DNA of 64,000 nt from Aurelia coerulea (Eukaryota > Cnidaria > Scyphozoa > Semaeostomeae > Ulmaridae): assembly GCA_039566865.1 (NCBI GenBank), contig CM076947.1, positions 23,747,501 through 23,811,500 of the forward strand, in the 5' to 3' direction. Of this stretch, positions 40,101 to 52,100 are shown piece after piece (the first letter of the stretch is position 1; every line of letters begins with the position of its first letter). The position numbers and the translations under genes were made by a program. A model generated the notes under the pieces. It was not told where the DNA came from. It worked only from the letters and a program-made list of their open reading frames with translations, and did no database searches.

Positions 40101-43100
40101 TGAACACTCGATTAAGGCTAACTTCAAATTCAATTTCTCTGCTTCGATTCTTGACATTTTTTTATCGTATACATCTCAGCATCATTTTGTGTTCAAGTCA
40201 TTGAAAACGAGTGGAAAATTTTCGCGAATTACTTCATGGTATTATATTTGAGGATAAAACCGATATTTAGATAAAAACAGTTTAAATCTAAAAGACATGG
40301 TCAAATGGTGCCTTAGCAAAAAATATTACAATTAACTAAAACATATCTTGAGTGCGTGTGCCAAAGAATACAGCCATAACAAAGATTAAGTCATCCGAGG
40401 AGAGACGACAAACAGAAAAACACTGAATTTTTAAATCATATAACTGTTCTTTTGCACGTATTCTGACTGGAAAATCTGCACTGTTTCGATTATAACACGA
40501 AATTCTTTTTTGCAGGCAAAATATTTGATGATGGTTCCAATAAAATCATACTGGATTTTGAACGCGAAGATGGATATGCCTCAAACAATAACATGCCATT
40601 TGCAAAAATGCAACCTGTTAAAGCTGACTTTGTGATTCCATCGAACGAACCAGTCAACCGAGTCGGTATGATGTCTTGCATCATTTCATTTCTTTATATC
40701 AATCTAAAATTTTACAATAACAGAACATGATTACAGGACGATACCACAGGGAGAATGAGAATAAATTGCAACCCCGTGGCTTTAACAAATAACATAAAAC
40801 ATTTACATGAAAGTGATTAACTAAACTGCAGCATAAACTAAAGCTACGAAAAGAAATAAAATCATACAAAGGTGGGGGGAGGAGACGAAAATTTCGCTGA
40901 AATGATTTAAGAAAATCTCTTTGATGATTCAATGAACTCTAGTGTTGCTTTAATGATTGTTTTATTTGACTCAAAAGGTAACCTCAGTTCATTTCATATC
41001 TTTCATAGGATAGTAATGAAAGCGAAATTGTCTTTCCAAATTTTGAACTGGTATAACTGTTTATGTGTCTCTTATTATTTTCTGCCTCTGACCATATATA
41101 AGTTTCTTTTTTTTACTGGAAATGCGGAAGATGAAATCATCCGCAAATGGGCATAAATGTTTTCGTATAGAGGTGCAAAACTGTGGAATAGCCTCCCAGC
41201 TGAGACCAAGCAGGCAACCTCCATTAAGGTTTTAAACAAAGTATGAAATAGACTGGGTGTTTTTCTAGCGGTCTGGTGGCTACCGCGCCCGTTGCTTCTG
41301 TGCTTGATTTCTGCTGGGTCGACGATGGAGATCTTAGGGTCTCCGTTGTCGGTTTAGTATGGGTCGGGCATGGGGGCGGGAGCTGGTTGCTGGATTGTAG
41401 GAGAAATTTCCCAGTCTATTGGTTTTATGCATTTTTCTTTTAGTTTTCATAGTAAGGTTTTATGGTTTTGTTGTATAAATCATTTATTGTAAGTAATTCT
41501 TAGATATTTTTAACATGTATATTTTGTAAGTTTTTATGCGGAGGGCCCCTTGAAAATCAGCCACTAGGCTGAAGGGTCTCCCTACTTAATAAATTGAAAT
41601 ATGAAATATGAAACATGGTACAGTTCTTTGGTAACTTAGCACAATTTTCGTTCGTAAGGATTGCCCTGAATTCGTAAGGATACATACTATCGTCTTTGTT
41701 CAGTAATTTATTTTAAGTGGGCTGGAACGATTTCTAGCTATATAAAGCTAATTCAGGCCCACTATGCATGCCGCATTCAGGCATGGGACCCCTAGTTTAA
41801 CGTCCCTTCCGAAGGACGGACACGAATTCGGAGAATGTCGATTTCATTCTTACATCAAAGTCAAATACATGAGATTTCCGTTCTGATTGAGCTCACCTTA
41901 GGACACCTGCGATATCATTTAACAGATGTGCATTTAACAGATGATATCATTTAAATCACGCATTTCCAAGACAGCCATTCGCGTTGGGAATCAACTAAAC
42001 TTATGTTTTATTCTTCCGTTACGTTGTACTTTTTTCAAACTTTTGCTAGCAGCGTCTTTGGCTATCTCTTCCTCATCACATAAGTAATGCCCACTCTATC
42101 AATGAGTTTAAGAAATAAAGTAAAAGTTAGAATGGGGCTGACTGCTCATGCAGATCATGTAGGACTTTCATACCACAATTTAGATTTTCGTGATACCTTG
42201 TTTTGATACAGTTTGCATACAGTAGTGTCCCGCATATAAGAAACAACCTTGTCGATTTCAGGTCTGACATGTTTCTTATAAAATGAGGTAAGATTCAAAT
42301 CAGCGTAAAGATTTTTATTAGAAAAATCATGCACTATCTATCAACTACTCAGACACAAGCATATGATAGCATAGTTTTCAAATCTTTAAAAAGGCTGGTG
42401 TAAAATTGAGTGACCTATGTCTTTGAACTGAATGACTTCAAAGAAACTTTAGCTAATTCTCTATAATTCTACCGTTGGAATTTTCTGAAATCTTCAATAT
42501 TTTCAGAATTAGAGTGTTTTTCTTCTTTTTCAAGAATTCGAGAAAAATTTTCAAAAAACTTAAAACCATCGTAATGTCTAAACTGTTTGACGTAACATGA
42601 AATAATTTAGAAGAAAGCCATAGTTTATGAATGCCTACAATATGGTATCAAGCAAAAGTCTGTCACTCTTCTGGTTTATGATTTAGAAATTTGATGACGT
42701 CACATCCTCAATTAAGTTGAAATGTAAGATACACCGTAATTTGCAAAAATATTCAAAATTTTTGAAAAGTCCAACGGTAGAATTATAGATAAGTATCTAA
42801 AGTTTCTTTCAAGCCATTCAATTAGAAGAAATAGGTCATTGAATCTTACACCCACCTTTTTTCGCCGATTTAAAGATTTGGAACCTATGCTGCATATGAT
42901 TGTGATCAAAAACATATAATTTTGATGGGCATTTGTAAATTTTTGCTTCCATGAAATGATATAATTCTTCCAGAAAGGTATTTTTGCTTAGTTTTGTTAA
43001 ATAAGAAACAATATTTTCTTCAGACCTGTACTAGTGTTTTATAAAGTGGGGTATCATTTTGAAAATCAGGGTCTGTGTTTCTTAAATTTATGTTTCTTAT

Positions 43101-46100
43101 ATGCGGGACACTGCTGTACCATATTTCGGACATTCGGATTTTTAACAGCTCGGATTTTTATATTACTACGTTTTTAATTCTGTTTCGAAATTTTATACCT
43201 TGCATTTTAATTCTTATTTGTTTAATTATGCACATATATTTATTGGATTTGTATTTGTAATTTTTACTGTACATAGCTATTAACGCCAACTTTAACCCTA
43301 ATCCTAGCTTTTTTGATCTTAGCCGGGGGGGGGGGTGCTTTCCACCCCCCCCTCTATTAGCATAGACTAATGGGAACTCATCAAAACTTGGCAAGGGCGC
43401 AGTACTAGCCATTCTTAGCCGATTTGTATTTTTTGGGCGTGGCCACCTCATTAGGTGACGTCACTATGACGTCATAATGCCGGAAAATGTCAAAATATAT
43501 GGCTTTCCGGCTTATTTGTTCTAAAAACGGAATAAAGGTAATCTGAATGACTTTTTCCATTCTTATTTGGCGTATTATTCATTTCCAATTCAAATATGAT
43601 GCATATGAGTGTTTTTAGACTGTTATTTTGGAAGAACATAAGATCCTTTTGGATGATTACAAAGTCTGTCCTGAGCTAAACAAGCATAAGAATATCTGAA
43701 TGTTGATTTCTTCATAACCCCAAATGATCGTTGATGCTGTTTTAGCTACAGTCAGAGAGATGAGTCTTGCTGCTAAAGTCACCTTCATCAACAGAAAATC
43801 AAGCGCCTTGTATAAGGACAAGAATCGCCTGAAAACCAATATTTTGATCTTTATGTCAAACGAGGATGATACGCAAAAAATCAAAAGTCATTACCCCTAG
43901 TTTGCTTAGTCTCTGCATGAAACTATTGGTGCATCTGTATCAAATTAGATGTCATGTCAGATTTACGATAACGCAAAATTACTTATGTTTATGCAGAACC
44001 CTCCAGAACGTTTCTATTCGTTGGCATCTAGTTTGAGACAAGCATTGACGAAAATAACCTATGTGCAGAATCATATGCATGAAGATGTTTTGGTTTAGTG
44101 TGATCGCGTCCCTTCCCCCAGTCAATGGCGCCATTGTTTGCTGGGATTCTGCACCTTTCCTCTCAACTTCACCTGCGATGATTGCATCCGTTGCTGTGTA
44201 GGAGGGGGGTCCTTCTACCTTTGGTGATGCTGCGAATGCTAGCCTCTGTGCAGGCTGTCGGTTACATCATCCCCTAAAGTTGACATATTTGCATAATGAA
44301 TACTATCAATAAGTGGCTAATGATGCGTTCGTTCTAGAAAACGATTGTTTTAACATAATTAAGCTGCTAATGAAGTCAAGAACGTGCCAATTCTGCGTAA
44401 ATTTGTTGTTGTGCCAGGGTAAACATCAAGGTGATTTATCCATCTTATGGTGTCAAATCTGTCTAACATGAAATAAGCCGACGTCAAATGTTACTATCGG
44501 ATCGCGGGAAACTTTGGTATGCGCTTACTGCGCGCTTTCTTTATTTCAGTGCCAATTAGCAGAGATAAAACGTTAATTAATTGTTTTAACGAGCGTGACG
44601 GACTTAATCTTTCTGACTGACCTGGAGCCCCCTCTTAGATTACAAAGTTGGACTTTGTAATCAAAAATGACAAAAATTGATGACGTCATAACTAAAAACT
44701 TTAAATAAATCGATTATTACTATTATTATTATTCTTCTTCATCAGAATTCAGTTCAAGATTGCATGTTGGTACAGCCTCAGCACAGCTTTTAGAATTGTC
44801 CGGTGGTACCTCAAGGCAATACCTTTACTTGAATGAAGGTGACCGAAAGAGATACGTTGGAGTGAAGGAGAACCTCAAATTTCGGAACTTGGCGGCAGCA
44901 TTTGGGGAAACTGTTCAATATAGTCTGTTACGTAGTGCCCAGTTTGATGGTCAAGTCGTTGTTGTTTTCAATTCAGTGGATGAAGGTTTGACCTAATTTT
45001 TGTGTCTAAGGGACTGTTCATTATTTATAAAGGGGTTGGTACCGAAGAGGAATTGTTTTGGGTTAGAGAAATTTTCTAACATAAAAAGGTTGGGTAAATA
45101 TTTTTTCATATAATTTCAAGGTTATGAAAACAAAATTTTCCCACCAATTAATGCCAAATGTTTAAAGTCCAAAATTATCAATATCATCATCAACATCATC
45201 AACACTATCCATTTCACTTTCAGTGTCTACTTTTTTCATCTTTGTCATCAATATTTACAGTATTGAATTGATAATTTACATGGTTTGACGTTGAAACCAT
45301 GTTTATAGGTAGGGGTTGAGCAAAAATGTTTCAATCTGAAAATTGTTGGGTAGATGTTTTTGCTGTCACTTTTAGAGTTGGGTAAGAAGATTTTTTGGAC
45401 AAGAAAACATTTCTCTTCAGTACCAACCCCTCTGTAAATACAGTAGAATCCCGCATAAAAGAACCTGTTTTTATAAGAACCTAACCCCTAAGAGGCTGAA
45501 ACTGGGAAAGGTTCTTATATAATAGCTTTAATCTAAATTATTAAAATGACAAGAATTTTTAGAATTCTTCACATCCTGATCAGACTTCTTCATTGGTACA
45601 AAAGATTTGTTCTCAAAGAATTCTTGAGCTGGAAAACAGTGTTAATGTGTGCAAGGCCTGCTCGTATATAAGAACCTTTTTAACAACCATACAGGCTGGA
45701 ATTTAGAATAGCAGCCATTTAATTAAGAACCAATTCAGGCTGCCCAGAAAAAACCTAGGTTCTTTTATGCGGGTTTCTACTGTAATGAATGGTCCCTAAA
45801 GTAGCATAGGGCTCAAATCTTTCAAATATTTTTAAAAAAGTGGGTGTAAAATTACATGGTATTTTTCTTTCAATTGAATGGCTCCAATGGAACTTATGGT
45901 ACTTTGCTGTAACTCTGCCGTGGATATTTTTTTGTTATCTTGATTCTTTTCAAAATGGTGGTAATTTGATTATTTTTGAAAAATTCATGGGACAGTTTGA
46001 AAAAATTTAAATCATCGTAAATCCTAAACCAATAAAGGAAAAACGATATACCCTTCAAGAAAATCATTGTTTATGAAGGTCTACGATATGGTGGGAAATA

Positions 46101-49100
46101 GAAATCTGTAGCTTTTCTGGTTAAGGATTTAGGAATATTACGACGCCATAGCTTCAAATTTAATAAATGCCGCCATTTTGAAACTAATAAAGATATCAAT
46201 AAACTGCCATCGCAGATTTGCAGTAAGATATGCTGAGCTCTTTCCAAGCTATTCTTTTCGGAAACTATCCAAGCTATTAAAGGAAAACTGTAATAGAATT
46301 TTACACCGACCTTTTTAAAGATTTGAGCCCCATGTTGTCTAAAGTCTGTCTCCAAATTGGATATTGGGTCAAGGTTCAGAACAAGCCACGGTTCTATGGC
46401 CGTGAGCCACAACAGGAAGGTTTTACTGGTCAATACCATATTTGAGGAAAGTTTAGTAATTTTACAAGGAAACTAGGAAAACGTTTGGGCTATTTTGCAA
46501 CAGCAACTTATTCACAAATTTTAGAGTTACAAAATCAAAGGTTCCAAATCTGTAAAAAGAGTGGTTTAAAATTTATTGACCTTGTTTTTTTACTGAATGA
46601 CTTCAAAGAAACTTTAGCTATTTTGCTATAATGTATGATATTAATCGGAAAGTAACGGGCGAACCAGAAAAAACTTCCGACTTTTGAATATTCATAGCAT
46701 CAAGTGCACTGGGTGGATTGGAATGAATCAATATTTGCTTAACAGCGAAAAGATCGAAGTATTTTTGTGATTTTTCTTCCCTCCTTACGAGCACTTGAAG
46801 AATTGGTAGTTCCAAGTTTACAAAAACTTTGTGGTTGCAAAATGGTTTCACCTCTCTCCAGAGTTATAAGACATAGATTCTCAAACAATTTTAATCAAGT
46901 ATTTTAGGCCTTTTTCAGTCATTTTGCAAGTTTTTGTAAACTTGAATATACCAATTTTTCCAGTTCTCGTAAGGAGGCACGAAAAATCACAAAAATACTT
47001 CGATCTTTTGACTGTCAAGCAAATATTGATTCATTCCGATCCATCCAGTACTCTTGATGCTATGTTTTTTCAAAAGTGGGAACTTTTTTCTGGTTCACCC
47101 GTTACTTTCCGATTAATATCATACAGCAAACAGTGAAAACAAGCAAAACTATTCGAAGGATTTCCTTGACTAAAATCAGTCGTTGCGTTGCCTAGATGAT
47201 CTTTCCCGGTACTGGATTTTCTTGCTTTTTAGCTATCTGAGAGTTGAGTGTTGTTATAAAGACTTACTTACAGAAGTTTCTCTCATTTTCAGCTTGGAAC
47301 TTGACCGACTACAATATTCTGGCAAAGAAAGGACTTCATTTCCATGGTAAACTTACACTGAAAACTGGAGACAAATACGACGCAGTTGTAAAATTAACTG
47401 ACTCAATGAAACTTGAAACACGACTACAGTTGCCAGTTTTGCGTTATGGTGAGGTAGCGCATACTGCGAATGGTAAAAGCTTCAAGCATATTAATTTGTA
47501 CCTTCGTAAGGAAGCTGAAGATGATGATGTTGGACCTATGCTCGTTCTTGGTGCCCAAGATCAACATCTCGAAGGGTACGTGCTTTACCTAATAAGGACA
47601 GATTTTGTAAGACAATAGCATGAGCAGCTTTTGATTGACACCTCAATTCAAAGCGATTAGCGATCGCAGACAAAGGAAATTCTCTCAACCAATAATTCAA
47701 GACAAACAAAGCCGCAATAGTTTCTCTGAAACCCAAGTAGCTTGTTCGCTCGTTGTGCATTCCAGATATTGTTTTTAAAAGCAAACATGAGCATAGATCG
47801 AAAGAAGAAGGATATATCTACACATCTACCTCGGGCATTTTATTTCTCTCGTTTAGAAGAAGGATATATCTACACATCTACCTCGGGCATTTTATTTCTC
47901 TCGTTTAGAAGCCGAGCAGTAAGTATTTTCATTACACCAAAAAAATAAGAGATTTGAATCGCCTCCCAACCGGCTTCTGAACGAAACAAATTAAATGCCC
48001 GAGTTAGATATGTAGATATATCCTTCTTCTTTCAATCTATGCTCATGTTTGCTCTTAAAACAAATTCTGGAATGCACAACGAGTGAGCTAGCTACCTGGA
48101 TTTCAGAGAAACTTTTGCGGCTTTATTTGTTTCGAATTACTTGTTGAGGAAATTTCCTTTGTCTGCCATCGCTAATCGCTTTGAATTCAGGTGTCAACAA
48201 AAACAACTCATGCTATTGTGCTGCAAAATCTGTCTTGTTGATTTACCGTAAAAGCTCTATTAAGCCCCCAGGAGGCTTATGTAATTTCAAAGACTACAGA
48301 GAGGGGTTATTGCCTATGGTGTAAGACAATCATCGGCGGTGAATTACGATTTAGTGAAAACCTGGCTTTAAGACAGGCTTATTAGGGAGGAAGACTTATT
48401 CACAAAACAAAATGACAAGGCTAATAAACGATAGCTATTCAGGTCTTTACCTCACATTTTGACAAATGTCTTACAACCAAAATAAACCTATAAACTAGGG
48501 GGGAAAACAGTTATATCCTGCAAGAGAAACAACGAATTTATCTTAAACCCCGAAAGGAAAGAAAATAAGTTAATAACTGCAATAAAGAGCAACTATTAAC
48601 TATTGCAATTTAGGGCTTTATTGCAGCTATTAACTTATTTTCTTTCCTTTCAGGGTTTGGGGTTTAATACGTAGTTTCTCTTGCAGAATTTAACAGTTTT
48701 CTCTCTAGTTACAGGTTAACTTAGTTGTTACTCTTTTACAAGAGTTAACAGTTCGTTCCACAGATTACCGTGTCTAATGTCGAGTTTGTGGGTTTATTGC
48801 AATGAGTTCGTTATTTAAAGACAAATGACGGAGATATAAGGTGACTTAAATCAGGGGCCTGGGCAATCTAAATATAACCTATTGAATTCCATTGTATTTG
48901 ATGATATCGAGAGATTAGCAAATCAATTACACAAATGAAAGCACTAAGCCATCTTTTGTTCTATTTTTAAACTAGGCGCTATATATCCGTCATTTGTCTT
49001 TAAGGCTATTTTTAAATTCTGTACTGCAAATCATTTATTTAAATATTTTTCACAGGTTTTGTGATACAATTGGAGTGAGAGGAAAATTTTCAGTAACAAC

Positions 49101-52100
49101 AGTGAGCAGGACAAATAATGATTTTGATTACTTGTTTAAAGTCAAAGGAAACATGTACAAGGAAGTTGATGATGTGGAAGTTACTATGACTACTAAAGGA
49201 GTGGACAAACCTGCTGATTTCATTTTCCAGGTAATGAAAAGTTTGAAGATTGTTTTGAAAAGAACTTATTCTACAAAAGAGTTTGAATTGAAAGAAATTT
49301 TCACACATTTCGTAAAACCTTCGAATGTGACCAGCAGAGATGGAAGCTATAAGCATAGGTTCCAAATCTTTAACTCGGCGTAAAAAGGTGGGTGTAAAAT
49401 TCAATGACCTATTTCTTCGGACTGAATGACTTGAAAGAAACTATAGATACTTATCTATAATTCTACTGTTGGACTTTGCAGAAATTTTGAATATTTTTCA
49501 AAATTACAGCTTATTTTAAATTTCAGCTCATTTGAGGATGTGACGTCATCAAATGTCTAAATCATAAACCAGATGAGTGACAGGCTTTTGCTTGATACCA
49601 TATTGTAGGCATTCATAAACTATGGTTTTCTTCCAAATTACTTCATGTTGCGGCAAACGGTTTAGAAATTGCGATGGTTTTAAGTTTTTTTGAAAATTTT
49701 TGTTGAATTCTTGAAAAAGAAGAAAAACATTCTAACTCTGAAAATATTAAAGATTTCAGAAAAATCCAACGGTAGAATTATAGAGAAATAGCAAAAGTTC
49801 CTTTGAAGTCATTCAGTTCAAAGAAATAGGTCACTCAATTTTACACCAGCCTTTTTAAAGATTTGGAACCTATGCTGAAGCTATAACGCCACTTTAATTT
49901 AACACTTCGTATGAGAATGTATAAAAGTATCGCTCGACTCTCTTCTCAGAATGGTGCACCAAAAGAGATAAAAAAATTCCGGTTTGAAAGGCCACTGCTC
50001 CCTGAATATCAAAGCAATGATATTGAAAACTTTTTTGTTTTATTGCCAATATCTTCAATTATGCTCAGTAATTTACCCGGCTTTAATCGGCCATTTCTTC
50101 CCGTGGATATGGGAGATTTTCTGTGGAAAGCCTTTCCAAAAACCTACAAAAACGAATGAAAAAAATGAGCAAATATTCCTGGATTTTTCTTCCTAAAAAT
50201 GACGATACTCGCATTTATTCATGTATTTTGTCCTCTTGGGAGAATTGAATCCCCCTGAATAGCTTATTTAGGTTATTGATACCAGGGGGAAGAATTGTTC
50301 ATCCTCCCAAGAGAATAGCACATGCTACCGCGTGCAGAAGTCATTGCTGTAAGGCCCGTATAAGGCAGAAATGTTAGGGAGATTTGTTCATGTTTTTGGG
50401 CACGTTTTGAAGGTTTCTTGAAGGGGCTTTCTCGAGAAAATCCCTCATGATTTCAGAACGGAGTGGCCAATTTCAGCCAGGTAAATTCTAAAATGGATGA
50501 CTCACCCGGTTTTTTATTGACTCACCTTATTCTTTTTATTGACTCATTCCTTCATCAACCAGGCATGTTGTGAGGAAGGTAATGGCATATTTGCAGGAAA
50601 GAGATACACAGGAAGAATCAGCAATGCATCTGCCATTTATTCATAACACAATATCCAGTATGCTTCTTCGGAGGAAAATGTCCATGCTCCTGCAGAGGAG
50701 GTACAGATAAAGAAGAAAGGAAAAAGATGCTCGATTCTCTATTTCTCTTCTTTCTCTCGTGCGCTACCTCCCTCGCAAAAGCATGATGAATCGTAATTGT
50801 TTAGACATTTCGAAGAGATCTTTGTCATTAACTATTCTTCCCTGCAGTACAAAATCGACCTGCTTACACAAGCGACACAGAATGTTAACAGTCAATTCAG
50901 AAAGGCAGTATCAGGAGTACAGGTTGCATCAGCAGCAGGGAAAAAGAAGGCAGACAGGGTGGTGCAAGAAACAGCAACGCTGCTTACTCAAACAGAGGCT
51001 GAACAGAAAGGGTATACTACTAATATGAACAATCTTCTGGAGCAGATACGAGGCATCAATTCTAACATCGATAATTCTGTGGTGGACATTTCTACTGATT
51101 GCCTTGACAAATGCAAAACAGGTGTGATAAGTTTTAATTTATCATACGGTAAAACCCGCATATAAGAACCACCCAACAAGATAAGAACCTAAGGCCTAAA
51201 ATGTTCTAATTTCACCCCATTACAGAAGAACCTAATCATCCTGAAATTCAAGGAAGGTTCTTATCTAAAAAAAAGTTACATGTAAACTACTGGTTGGTAA
51301 TATGTGATAAGATTTTTCAAAGAAATTTAGCCAAATACTTAAGTAGATACAAAGCATAAAAAATTCCTTGTATGAATGTAATTGACACAGACAAGGCTAG
51401 GTAAATAAGGTTATTCTTTATAAAATTGTGTCATGATAGTGAGTACGTGAAAGCCTTGTTTTCTTATATTTGGCCTAAATTCCCGAAGATCTGTCATTAA
51501 TTCTTTTGATAAGAACCTATTTAAGAACCTTGCATCCTGTTTTAAAGAATAGTATCATATGCATAAGAACCTAAACAGGGTGATTTCAAAATGTAAGGTT
51601 CTTATATGCGGGTTTTGTGTGTGCATTTTCTCAACTTCATATGGGCTTTTTGATCCCAGATTTGGATTAGACACGCAATTCTTTTAGGCTGGATACAAGA
51701 TTTCGCAAAGATAGTGATATTGATTTTACGATGATTCAAATTTTGATATTTTTAAAGGAATTTGATATAGTGATATAGGGAAAGTGACAGACGGTGAAAA
51801 TTTGTTAACCTGAACGCCAGTGAACAGTTGTTTCCAGACAAGGTTTTGATATCAAATCTGAATCTGGGCCACAAAAGTCATATGAGGAATTTCCCTTAAA
51901 GGCAGCTGCTAGCTGCTAGTAGAAAGCTTATGCTCGATCAGCCTTTTGTAACTTGGCCTTTGATTTAATTTTATTGATGGCTTAAACTGTTTTGTTTGTC
52001 CACTTTGAATTGTTTATCTTGATATAGGCACGATTTGATACAGTCATTTTGGATTTTATGGTATGTCGTTCTAAGTTTCAAGTTTTCGTGGGTCGTCTGT

